In this document: positions 1 through 8,108 of the stretch, in pieces
How positions within the stretch are numbered: position 1 is the stretch's first letter
Layout of the letters: each line of letters starts with the position of its first letter
Origin: Synechococcus sp. AG-679-C18
GTDB lineage: Bacteria > Cyanobacteriota > Cyanobacteriia > PCC-6307 > Cyanobiaceae
DNA: 51,147 nucleotides
Assembly: GCA_003210755.1 (NCBI GenBank)
Contig: QCUL01000017.1
Location: 1-51,147 of the forward strand
Direction of reading: 5' to 3'
The notes under the pieces: model-generated
The model's input: only the letters and a program-made list of their open reading frames with translations
Told to the model about the DNA's origin: nothing
Databases searched by the model: none
Made by a program: the position numbers and the translations under genes

Positions 1-2
1 GT

Positions 3-62
3 GACGGTCTCGCTGGTTTACGTCGTCTTAGCGATCAAGTTGAAGCTTATGTTGCCTGTTGA
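3..62 (+). CDS. Possible 3' end of a gene entering from the left edge
   Basis: An open frame enters from the left edge and encodes DGLAGLRRLSDQVEAYVAC before a TGA at 60-62. The composition looks coding, and the frame would converge on, and slightly overlap, the end of the minus-strand hydrolase. Only 19 residues are visible, so no family can be named. It may be a chance frame. Confidence 0.3.
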   Translation, partial: DGLAGLRRLSDQVEAYVAC

Positions 63-985
63 TTAATGATGCTGATTAAGCGTTGATTTACTTCTTCTGG
101 TGATTCGTCATGTGGGCAATGACCTGCTTTCTCGATCACCAGAAGCGATTGAATACATTCAAATTGTTGATTCCATCGCTGCGCTTCATCAAGGGGTTCC
201 CATGGATCATGTTCGCCCCAAATCAGATGAACTGGCAATGCAAGATTGGCGAGTAATTCGGGTGCAAGGTGATCGTCAAACAGATTAATGAAGCCTCGAA
301 ATGCCTCCGTTGCCCCGTTTCTTTGACTTGGCTTAAATAGGAGAGTGACCAGCTCTTCATCCACGTTATTCCCGCTGGGATAGGCCCTTTTGAGAACGCT
401 CTTAATCAGAGCCGGGCGAGCCGCATTGCGGAATAAGGCACTACTTAGCCATCGCTGACTCACCAAAGTTTTGAGAAGCGGACGTATCCAGGCCATCCAG
501 GCAGGTTGGGTGGCTAATTGTTTGTCATCCATTAGCCGCTGGGCGCAGTCAATAAGCACCACCTGTTTGCAGGATTGGGAACCAAGCAGTTGTGATGCTC
601 TTAGCGCCACAACACCACCGATTGAATTGCCAACAAGCACCACAGGACGATCAATCACCTCATGGCAAAAATCGGCAACTTGTTGAGCCCATAGATCAAA
701 ACCGTAGTGAACGGTTCCGTTCTGAGGGGGTTCATCCTTTAACCGAGCTTGCGGTTGGTCACTCCTGCCAAAGCCCAGCAGATCGATGGCATAGGTGGGA
801 ACTTGCTCAGCGAGCACTGGTTGGTTGAAGCGCCAATGATTCGTATTGGCTCCGAAACCATGGATCAGTAGAACCGCTGTTGGTGCCGTTCGATCCCCTA
901 TCAACGACCATCCAATCTGATGATGAGACTTCCAGGCCCAAAGCGCTTGCATCGGAGTCAGAGGGGCGTTCATCCGATCGTTCAC
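47..985 (-). CDS. Alpha/beta hydrolase
   Basis: The product is about 312 aa with an alpha/beta-hydrolase fold: oxyanion-side motif HGFGANTNHW near residue 42, nucleophile elbow GNSIGG near residue 119, acid in WGEHDP near residue 256 and catalytic His in KAGHCPHDE near residue 290. The substrate cannot be read from sequence; esterase, epoxide-hydrolase-like and pigment-ester-hydrolase-like enzymes all share this layout. The open frame starts at a GTG that overlaps the stop of the upstream RND pump gene. An ATG four codons further in (near 973) is an equally good start. It is the last gene of a three-gene minus-strand operon. Family confidence is high; specific function is unknown. Confidence 0.9.
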   Translation of the reverse strand: MNDRMNAPLTPMQALWAWKSHHQIGWSLIGDRTAPTAVLLIHGFGANTNHWRFNQPVLAEQVPTYAIDLLGFGRSDQPQARLKDEPPQNGTVHYGFDLWAQQVADFCHEVIDRPVVLVGNSIGGVVALRASQLLGSQSCKQVVLIDCAQRLMDDKQLATQPAWMAWIRPLLKTLVSQRWLSSALFRNAARPALIKSVLKRAYPSGNNVDEELVTLLFKPSQRNGATEAFRGFINLFDDHLAPELLANLALPVHLIWGEHDPWEPLDEAQRWNQQFECIQSLLVIEKAGHCPHDESPEEVNQRLISIINQQAT

Positions 986-3900
986 GCCACCGTTGAACTT
1001 TCAGTGCTGCTGTTGCTTGGTGATGAGAGCCTGCTTTCCAGATTTTTAATCAATACATAAACGGGGGGAACAATAATTAGAGAGAGCACAGTGGCCACGA
1101 CCAATCCTCCGAAAATCACGGTTCCAAGAGCCTGTTGTGCAGAAGCTCCGGCACCGTTGGCGACCACCAGCGGTAGAAAGCCAGCTAAGGCTGCAACTGC
1201 GGTCATCAGGATTGGGCGAAGTCGCGATTCGGCTGATTCCATTACGGCGTCCACGGTGCTTTTTCCCTGCTTGAGCTTTTGTTCTGCTACCTCCACGATC
1301 AAGATTCCATTCTTGGCGGCCAGACCAATCAGGGTGACCAAGCCAATTTGTGCATAGATGTTCAGATCGATGGAGCGGAACGCCAGAAAAGCGAGAGCAC
1401 CAAGCATGGCCAGGGGCACGGTTGCCAGGATGATGATTGGGGTGATGTAACTCTCGTATTGGGCTGACAGAACCAGATATACAAACAGCACCCCAAGTCC
1501 AAACACCAAGATGCTTGCATTTCCAGCTGAGAGTTGCAATGCGGCCAGACCTGTGAAAGCTGAACCAATGTTGGTGTAGTTCTGTGCGGTGAACAGTTGC
1601 TGGATTGTGGCCAAGGCCTGACCACTACTCTTGCCGACAGCTTGAGCCCCTTGGATCAGCACGGTACGGCTCAAGTTGTAGTGGGAGATGACAGGTGGCG
1701 CGCTGCTGAGCTCGGCTTCGGCGAATTGTGAAACCTGGACTAGGTCTCCATCGCGAGATTGAACGTAAAAACTAAGAATGTCGTCGATATTTTCACGCTG
1801 ATTTGGCGTTCCCTGCACATAGATGTTGCGCACCTGTCCGTTTTCATAGGTGAGCCCTGAGAAATTGCTGCCCGCCAGTGCGGCAATGGTGTCCATCGCT
1901 ACCTTGTATTCAACGTTCAGAGCACCCATCACATCTCGGTTTACTTTGAGGCCGATCGCTGGAGAACTTGGGTTGAATTGGGTGTAAACGTTGGAAAAGT
2001 CACCACTTGCTTTAGCCGTCTTAATCAGTTGGCCAGCCAAGTCGGAGAGTTCGTTGAAGGTATAGGCACTGTTGCTGAGATCGTTGAACTGAAAGTAAAA
2101 ACCTCCTTGGGGGGAGAAGCCAGGCACCGCTGGTGGGCCTGAAGCTCTAGCGAGGCCGTCGCTTAATTGAATTAACTTTGTGTTGAGACGATTCACGATG
2201 GCTTCTGAACTATGTTCAGCACCTTTTCGTTCTTCCAAAGGCAGGAGGCCGAAGAAAAAGATGCCTTGATCGGGGCTGGAGCCCATGAAGCCAGCTCCGG
2301 CGACAATTGATGCCTCGGCTACATCTTCTTCTTCACTGAGAATCTTGGCAATTTGAGACCCGAGTTTCTTGGTCTCTACCAGGGAAGCCCCATTTTGCAG
2401 TTGGAAGACTCCCATGCCATAGCCTTGATCCTGATCCGGGATGAAGGCTGTAGGAAGGGTGGTGAAGGCAAAGCCAGTCATCACGATGCCTACGACTAAT
2501 CCAGCAAGCACTACGGTGCGTGCTCGGATCACCCGTTTGAGGATCTTTGCGTAAGTGTTTTCAAGACGCTCGAAGTTGCGGTTGAACACCTTGAAGATCA
2601 GGGGCAGGTTAGAACCAGCGAGGGCACCGATCACGATGCCGACGAGGTAAGTCCAGTTACCAAAGGACGCTGCGCTAAAGCGGCCAAAGGCCAAGCCCAC
2701 GATCACTCCCACAACGATCCAACTGCGTCCCTTTGGTTCCGGTGGTTTCGTCTTCGGAAGAATCAAACCGGAGAGCATCGGCGAAAACGTCAGCGCGTTG
2801 AAAGCAGAGATGCCGACCGAAAAAGCGATCGTGAGTGCGAATTGCTTATAAATAATTCCGGTTCCACCGGGATAGAATGCGACGGGCACAAACACCGCCA
2901 TGAGAACCAGGGCTGTGGCAAGCAGTGCACCGAAGAGCTCGCCCATGCAAGCCAGTGCGGCCTCACGGGGATTCATGCCGTTTTCGATGTTGGTTGAGAC
3001 TGCCTCGATCACCACAATGGCGTCATCCACCACAAGGCCTGTTGCCAGCACAAGACCTAGCAACGTGAGTTGATTGATCGAAAAGCCGAAGATATTTAGG
3101 AATGCGAATGTTCCCACCAAAGAGATTGGGATGGCGAGACTGGGCACAACGGTGGCGCGCCAGTTCTGGAGAAAAAGAAACAGGATGATCAGAACCAACA
3201 CGATGGCAAGTCCGAGAGCATCAATCACTCCATCAACGGATGATTTGATGAACTGACCGATGTCATAAATTTGATTAACTGTTACCCCAGGAGGCACAGT
3301 TGTCTTAAATTGGTTGATTTCATCTACGACCGCTTGAGACACATCAAGGGCATTGCTCGAGGGAGTCTGATAAACGGCCACGGTGAGTGATTCTTGTCCT
3401 TTTTTATTAATTGCTTGGACATTGAAAGAATTAGTTCCGTAGCGAACTTCACCTATGTCTTTTAGCTTCAGCAAATTACCCAAAGGCGAGCGACTTACGA
3501 TCAGATTGTTGAAATCATCGATGGAAATAAGGTTGCCGTTGTTCTCCACCACAATGGGATAGGTGTAGGCCTGGTCGCCTGAGGCCGGAGGTCCTCCTAT
3601 AAGGCCACCAACAGAAACACTGTTTTGGGCCTTCACTGCGTTAATAACGCTTTCTGAAGTGAGTTTGTTGGCGGCGAGTTTGTCGGGATCGATAAAGAGC
3701 CAGAAGGCTGGTGTGGCTCCTCCATAGACATTGACCGTGGCAACGCCTTCTACCCGTGAAAGTGGGTAATACAGTTCTTCATAGATGAGTCCGTTCAAAT
3801 AAGCAGCATCAAATTGCCCTTTGCTGGAACTGACCACGTAGGCGAGAAGGATTGACGGGTTGCTTTGCTTAACGGATACGCCTGTTTCAGTAACTTTTTC

Positions 3901-4263
3901 TGGGAGCTGGGGATTGGCCAGAGTTACTCGGTTCTGGACGTTGACCTGATCAATATCGATATCGGTTGTTTGGTCGAAATAGACATTGATCGTGCTGTTG
4001 CCCGTCATGTCGGTGTTGGAAGAGATGTAGCTGACCCCAGGGACCCCGTTGATCTGTTGTTCCAAAGGATTGGTGACCGCTTGTTCGGTCACCTCAGCGT
4101 TTGCGCCTCCATAATTCGCAATCACCTGGATCTCAGGGTTAGCGATGTTGGGCAGGTAGGCAATTGGCAGTATCGGGATTGAGATCACACCGACCAGCAC
4201 AATTAAGATGCTGCAGACCGTTGTCAAAACAGGCCGCTTGATGAAATTGTCAGAGAAAGACAT
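982..4263 (-). CDS. RND (HAE1-type) multidrug efflux pump
   Basis: This 1093-aa protein is a full-length AcrB/MexB-type resistance-nodulation-division transporter of the inner membrane. It uses the proton gradient to export hydrophobic compounds through a periplasmic adaptor and an outer-membrane channel. The N-terminus FIKRPVLTTV is typical, two large periplasmic porter loops follow the first and seventh membrane segments, and the proton-relay Asp pair is visible in GLVVDDAIVVIE around residue 413. A cytosolic/TM connector region near residues 500-580 is followed by a second TM bundle ending near 1070. The gene begins 4 bases after the adaptor stop and its own stop overlaps the hydrolase start, so the three genes are probably co-transcribed. 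No TolC-like outer-membrane gene is adjacent. Confidence 0.96.
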   Translation of the reverse strand: MSFSDNFIKRPVLTTVCSILIVLVGVISIPILPIAYLPNIANPEIQVIANYGGANAEVTEQAVTNPLEQQINGVPGVSYISSNTDMTGNSTINVYFDQTTDIDIDQVNVQNRVTLANPQLPEKVTETGVSVKQSNPSILLAYVVSSSKGQFDAAYLNGLIYEELYYPLSRVEGVATVNVYGGATPAFWLFIDPDKLAANKLTSESVINAVKAQNSVSVGGLIGGPPASGDQAYTYPIVVENNGNLISIDDFNNLIVSRSPLGNLLKLKDIGEVRYGTNSFNVQAINKKGQESLTVAVYQTPSSNALDVSQAVVDEINQFKTTVPPGVTVNQIYDIGQFIKSSVDGVIDALGLAIVLVLIILFLFLQNWRATVVPSLAIPISLVGTFAFLNIFGFSINQLTLLGLVLATGLVVDDAIVVIEAVSTNIENGMNPREAALACMGELFGALLATALVLMAVFVPVAFYPGGTGIIYKQFALTIAFSVGISAFNALTFSPMLSGLILPKTKPPEPKGRSWIVVGVIVGLAFGRFSAASFGNWTYLVGIVIGALAGSNLPLIFKVFNRNFERLENTYAKILKRVIRARTVVLAGLVVGIVMTGFAFTTLPTAFIPDQDQGYGMGVFQLQNGASLVETKKLGSQIAKILSEEEDVAEASIVAGAGFMGSSPDQGIFFFGLLPLEERKGAEHSSEAIVNRLNTKLIQLSDGLARASGPPAVPGFSPQGGFYFQFNDLSNSAYTFNELSDLAGQLIKTAKASGDFSNVYTQFNPSSPAIGLKVNRDVMGALNVEYKVAMDTIAALAGSNFSGLTYENGQVRNIYVQGTPNQRENIDDILSFYVQSRDGDLVQVSQFAEAELSSAPPVISHYNLSRTVLIQGAQAVGKSSGQALATIQQLFTAQNYTNIGSAFTGLAALQLSAGNASILVFGLGVLFVYLVLSAQYESYITPIIILATVPLAMLGALAFLAFRSIDLNIYAQIGLVTLIGLAAKNGILIVEVAEQKLKQGKSTVDAVMESAESRLRPILMTAVAALAGFLPLVVANGAGASAQQALGTVIFGGLVVATVLSLIIVPPVYVLIKNLESRLSSPSNSSTESSTVA

Positions 4264-4267
4264 TGGC

Positions 4268-5395
4268 TCAGTTGGCTCCCACTGAAACCTTCACAGGCAT
4301 GCCACTGCGAAGGCGGCTTGTATTACTCACTGCCACCTTGTCCCCTGCTTTGAGTCCAGAGATCACGGGGTAAAGATTGTTCTGTAATTGCCCAAGCTTG
4401 ACTGGGGTTTGAAACACCATCGGAGTGTTCCCAGGAAGCTTTTCCAGCTTTTTCAGCTCTTGAGCCGTCGTATTGGGTGAACTTTTGATTTTCGGCAGCG
4501 CCTTGCTGATCGGTACCACCCTGTAGACGAAAGGCTGTTGAGCTTGCATCATCACGGCCTGCACTGGCACAGCCAGGTTTTGACTCGTTCCCGTGATGAT
4601 CGTCGAAGCCACGTACTGGCCAGTTTTTAATTGTCCGGTGAGATTGGGGAATTCAGCTTTCACCGTCATCGTGTTCGGTGGGTTTCCGTTTTGGTTGTAT
4701 GCGAAGTAAGGAGAAATAAAGGTGATTTTTCCCTCACCTGTGATCTGTGGGGTGGATTGGGATACAACTTCCACAGTTTGCCCCAATTTGACTTGAGAGG
4801 CTTGGGATGACGGAATATCCATCAACGTCCAGAGCGTGGAGTTGTCCACGATTCCAGTGATGTCTTGTCCAGTTGTAACGTAATCTCCGAGCTTCACTGT
4901 ATCCAGGTCCCCGACAACACCATCAATTGGAGCGCGCACAAATTTGTAATTAAGGGTTGCTTTGTCCTTGATAGCCCGATCTCTTGACACGATCGCCTTT
5001 GTGGCATAGGAATCACGATCTTTCGCTGATGCGGCTCCTTGTTCGTAAAGGTATTGGTATCGCTCAGCATTAATGATGTCGAAGCGTGCTTTTGATTTAG
5101 CTGCATCGAGCTGAGCACTATCCTGCGTATTGTCAAGGACAAGAATCACTTGTCCTGCTTGAACTCGATCTCCCTCCCTAACAAGTTTTTTGATGACCCG
5201 TCCATCGGCTTCAGGACTTAACATCACATTTGTAGTGGACTCGAGCGGGCTGATTACCTTGATACCTGGCGAGAAGTTGCTTTCTGAAATTGTGGCGGTC
5301 TTAATCGATAAGAATGTGACGCCGGACTTTTTACCTTGACTGCATGCTGCAAGAGCAGTTGAGACAATCAGCACGACCGCAAGGGAACCTCGCAC
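4268..5395 (-). CDS. RND efflux periplasmic adaptor (HlyD/MFP) lipoprotein
   Basis: This is the membrane-fusion protein of the efflux pump encoded immediately downstream. It shows the lipoyl/hairpin/lipoyl arrangement (EADGRVIKKLVREGDRV, then a helical hairpin, then FVRAPIDGVVGDL), followed by beta-barrel and membrane-proximal domains. I chose a GTG at 5395 because it gives a textbook lipoprotein signal, MRGSLAVVLIVSTALAAC, with lipobox LAAC and an AAGG ribosome-binding sequence about 7 bases upstream. The same frame stays open upstream to 5626. That longer start would put 77 extra, compositionally odd residues before the signal peptide. It is the first gene of the operon adaptor-pump-hydrolase. 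Confidence 0.9.
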   Translation of the reverse strand: MRGSLAVVLIVSTALAACSQGKKSGVTFLSIKTATISESNFSPGIKVISPLESTTNVMLSPEADGRVIKKLVREGDRVQAGQVILVLDNTQDSAQLDAAKSKARFDIINAERYQYLYEQGAASAKDRDSYATKAIVSRDRAIKDKATLNYKFVRAPIDGVVGDLDTVKLGDYVTTGQDITGIVDNSTLWTLMDIPSSQASQVKLGQTVEVVSQSTPQITGEGKITFISPYFAYNQNGNPPNTMTVKAEFPNLTGQLKTGQYVASTIITGTSQNLAVPVQAVMMQAQQPFVYRVVPISKALPKIKSSPNTTAQELKKLEKLPGNTPMVFQTPVKLGQLQNNLYPVISGLKAGDKVAVSNTSRLRSGMPVKVSVGAN

Positions 5396-6170
5396 AATCC
5401 AACCTTTAACTTGGCGGAGGTTACTTGTTCCTCGAGCTTGATGGCGGTATCTCAGCCAAGTCCTGATCTGCCTCTGAGAAGCGAAGCGAGTGGCATCGTT
5501 GTGCTGTGGTTTTGAAAGCAGCGCTGTCCGTGCCGTTCCCTCCCCGTCTTGGTCAGTATCAGACTCAAGTTTTGAAGAAATGGCGCGCGATCGGAACGCT
5601 GGATGGGCGTCTCCCATGGTCAACACTTAAAGCTTGAAAAGGGGGCGGCTCACTGCAACAGATTGCTATCAATACGAATGCGAGCTTTCTTTTGTTTTTT
5701 AGGTGATCCAGTGTTGCTTCGTTTTATGGCTTGAGACTGCTAATAGCGACTTGCTTGTTATTAAGTTGATCTTCTATTTGCAAGAAGTTGGACTATATCG
5801 AGCTTATTAGGTGATTTGAATTTTTAGTTTAAGCGTGAATGGCTGGCTTTGCGAAGAATTAGTGACGTTAAAGGCTCAGCCCCTGGAGAAGAGATTGCTT
5901 GCTTCATTTGTTTTTAACCACCAACGTTCTAGACCCTCACACCCACCGAGCTTGCACTCTGAACGAAGAAGGATCCCGTTTGTCTGCGCCGAGTGAAGCC
6001 CATGGAGAGGGGGCATGACGCCTGCAGAGGTGGTGCCGTTGCTGATCTCAATGGCTGGATCGTTGCCTTTTCGAAAGCCAATGCTTTGCGTTAATTCATT
6101 GGCAGCAAAGGTTCTATGAGCCTGGCTAAAGGTGCCAGCAGAGCGATTCATTCTCACGTCGTTTTATCCA
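5396..6170. other. Intergenic region between divergent operons
   Basis: This stretch separates the minus-strand efflux operon from the plus-strand urea transporter, so promoters for both should lie here. Bases 5396-5626 are open in frame with the adaptor but are probably leader. Bases 5640-5875 are visibly AT-rich. A 93-codon minus-strand frame at 5876-6157 overlaps the region upstream of the transporter. Its protein shows no motif I recognise, and I do not call it a gene. No clear sigma-70 pair or NtcA palindrome could be assigned by eye. Confidence 0.4.
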
Positions 6171-7775
6171 ATGCAGATTGATAATCATTCTGTTTTTGAG
6201 CTGTTGAAGGCTTTATTGCCGCCGACTCCCCCGGCTCGGCGAGCTGCAGGGTTTGCTGGGTTTGGCAAACGCTTCGCTTCAAGCCCTTGGCTCAGCAGCT
6301 TGCGTAGCTTTTCGCAGGTGATTTTCATCAACCATCCGCTCAGCGGTGCCCTGCTGCTAATGGCCTTTCTGCTGGTTTCGCCCTGGATGGCTCTTTTGGC
6401 TGGAGTTGGGATGGCTGCAGCCAACCTCACTTCAAGGTTGCTTGGGTTGGCCAGCACGTTGCGGGACCAGGGCATTCATGGTTTCAACGGCGTTTTGGTG
6501 GGTTGTGCGGGCGCATCTTTGCTACTTACCAGCGCACTGAGCCGTGTTGGGCTCGTGGTGAGTTTGGTAGCGCTCGGGGGCAGCCTCACCACGCTGATGC
6601 TCGAACTCTGGAGCGGCTGTTTTCATCGGCGCGGAGATCCTCCGGTGCTCACGTTGCCGTTTTGTCTGGTGACCTGGTGCTTTTTGATCCTGGTTAGTCC
6701 TCCATCGCCGGATCCGATTGAGTCCGTCCAGATCTCGGCAGCAGGAGGCACGCTGCGGGCATTGCTGCTTGGCCTGCCACACAGCTTCGGTCAGGTGTTT
6801 CTCTGCTCTGGTTTGGCGAGTGGCGTGCTGGTGCTCTTGGCTGTGGTCATCGCCAGTCCGATGGCTGCGGCTCTTGGCGCGTCTGGAGCGATGGTGGGGA
6901 TGGTCACGGCTTTTACTCTGTCTCAAGGCGCTGATCAAGCGGCCGTGGCCCAGGGGCTCTGGGGCTACAACGGCCTTCTGGTGGCGATCGCCCTAGGCGG
7001 GATTTTCCATGCTCCCGGAGTGAAAAGCTTGCTGATGGCGCTGGCTGGGGCAGGCCTAGCCACTTTGCTACAGGCAGTGCAGCTTTCGCTGATCAGCAAT
7101 CTGCCCCCTTTGACCCTCAGCTTCGTGCTGACAACCTGGCTGCTTCAGCGCCTTGCCAGGGAGGGGGTACCGGCTCTGATTCCCGTCTCCTTGCATGCGG
7201 TGGTCACTCCTGAGGAACATCGCAAGCGGTTTCTTGTTGCCAGAGAGCTGCTCGGTCGTTTCCGTTGCAACCTGCGCCAGCGGATTGCTGGCACGGCGCA
7301 AGCCGTCGGTCTGGTGCCGTTGTCGCCGTCGCTTCAAAAGCGGGCGCAACATTTGTTCCAGCTGCTCGACCGTAATTGCGATGGCAGCCTCAGCCTGGAT
7401 GAGTTGCGTGAGGCGTTGCTGCCGTCTCGATCCAGTGATGTGGCCTCAGATCAAAGCCAATCCTCTCTGGATTCTCAGCTCAAAGCAACGATGGCTGCCA
7501 TGGATTTCGATGGAGATGGACGGATTGATTCCGCCGAATTCAGCCAGCTGATCCAGCGATTGCAGCGGCTGCGTGAGGGAGAGGAACGGCTCCTTCTGTA
7601 CCTCTTGCCCGTGGATGCCAATGGTGACGATCGCCTTGATCGGGATGAAATGGCTCGACTGCTGAAGAGCCTCGGTCAACCGCCGCTTACAGCGACGGAG
7701 CAGTCATTGGTGTTTGTCGATCAGGAGCAGGGTCTGCGCTGGTGCGATTTTGTGGATCGCTTGCTGTTGATTTGA
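6171..7775 (+). CDS. Urea transporter (UT family) fused to C-terminal EF-hands
   Basis: The N-terminal ~340 residues form a polytopic membrane domain resembling the urea transporter family, with FINHPLSGALLLMAFL early and GIHGFNGVLVGCAGASLL near residue 110. A second repeat half contains GLWGYNGLLVAIALGG near residue 268. The remaining ~190 residues are soluble and contain three canonical 12-residue calcium loops: DRNCDGSLSLDE (~residue 400), DFDGDGRIDSAE (~445) and DANGDDRLDRDE (~482). A degenerate fourth hand is near the C-terminus. The ATG at 6171 is preferred; a GTG 13 codons upstream is also in frame. The protein likely moves urea passively across the inner membrane, with calcium possibly gating transport (inference). 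No urease or urtABCDE genes are nearby. Confidence 0.88.
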   Translation: MQIDNHSVFELLKALLPPTPPARRAAGFAGFGKRFASSPWLSSLRSFSQVIFINHPLSGALLLMAFLLVSPWMALLAGVGMAAANLTSRLLGLASTLRDQGIHGFNGVLVGCAGASLLLTSALSRVGLVVSLVALGGSLTTLMLELWSGCFHRRGDPPVLTLPFCLVTWCFLILVSPPSPDPIESVQISAAGGTLRALLLGLPHSFGQVFLCSGLASGVLVLLAVVIASPMAAALGASGAMVGMVTAFTLSQGADQAAVAQGLWGYNGLLVAIALGGIFHAPGVKSLLMALAGAGLATLLQAVQLSLISNLPPLTLSFVLTTWLLQRLAREGVPALIPVSLHAVVTPEEHRKRFLVARELLGRFRCNLRQRIAGTAQAVGLVPLSPSLQKRAQHLFQLLDRNCDGSLSLDELREALLPSRSSDVASDQSQSSLDSQLKATMAAMDFDGDGRIDSAEFSQLIQRLQRLREGEERLLLYLLPVDANGDDRLDRDEMARLLKSLGQPPLTATEQSLVFVDQEQGLRWCDFVDRLLLI

Positions 7776-7814
7776 ACGCGTAAGGCACTGCCCCCCTGAG
7801 CCTTAGAGAGATCA

Positions 7815-7832
7815 CCGCCAACCGGTTGGCGG
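7815..7832. repeat. Perfect 18-bp palindrome after the urea transporter
   Basis: The sequence ccgccaaccggttggcgg is exactly self-complementary. It sits 40 bases after the transporter stop and about 40 bases before the truncated mutY start. There is no T-tract, so it is not a classic terminator. It could be a protein-binding palindrome or a weak transcript-end hairpin. Confidence 0.5.
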
Positions 7833-7870
7833 GAATGATTCTTTGTGCCGCCTAGATTGATTCTCAGCCA

Positions 7871-8071
7871 ATGAAAGACCAGGCAGGAGAGGTGCCTAGA
7901 GATCTGAAAGAGTTGGCTTCAAGGATGAGCTTGTCCCTGCTGGCGTGGTGGGAGGTTCATGGCCGTAGGGATCCTTTGCAAAAGCCCTGGATGTTTATGC
8001 CTAAACGCCGCTGGCCGCAGCCTGATCAGTGGCTTTCTCCTTATGGCGTTTGGATTGCCGAGGTGATGCTG
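7871..8071 (+). pseudogene. Truncated 5' end of mutY, cut by element insertion
   Basis: The 67 codons from the ATG at 7871 encode a MutY N-terminus that parallels the intact gene at 15296: SLLAWWEVHGRRDP, KPWMF, RWPQP and WIAEVML recur in the same order and spacing. After the shared codons for E-V-M-L the similarity stops abruptly. The frame then runs through unrelated element DNA to 8173 (33 further codons). The two N-termini differ at many positions, so this is not a recent duplication. The simplest reading is that this is the original host 5' end, orphaned when a mobile element entered mutY and supplied a replacement. It lacks the rest of the glycosylase and the iron-sulfur cluster, so it cannot be functional. 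Confidence 0.85.
8060..8071 (+). repeat. Left attachment core (attL) within mutY
   Basis: The 12 bases gaggtgatgctg are identical to those at 15485-15496 and encode E-V-M-L of the MutY active site in both copies. Upstream the two copies align as diverged mutY; downstream only the right copy continues as mutY. This marks the left junction of the inserted element. Serine integrases exchange at a 2-base core inside a short identity, so the exact crossover lies somewhere in this 12-mer. Confidence 0.75.
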
Positions 8072-8108
8072 TACTCCGCGACATACATGGTCAGCTTGGT
8101 GTTCTCGG

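Noticed and set aside
5876-6157. Minus-strand 93-codon open frame upstream of the urea transporter
   Set aside because: It overlaps the transporter's upstream region, has no motif or clear ribosome-binding site, and no neighbour supports it; left as unassigned.
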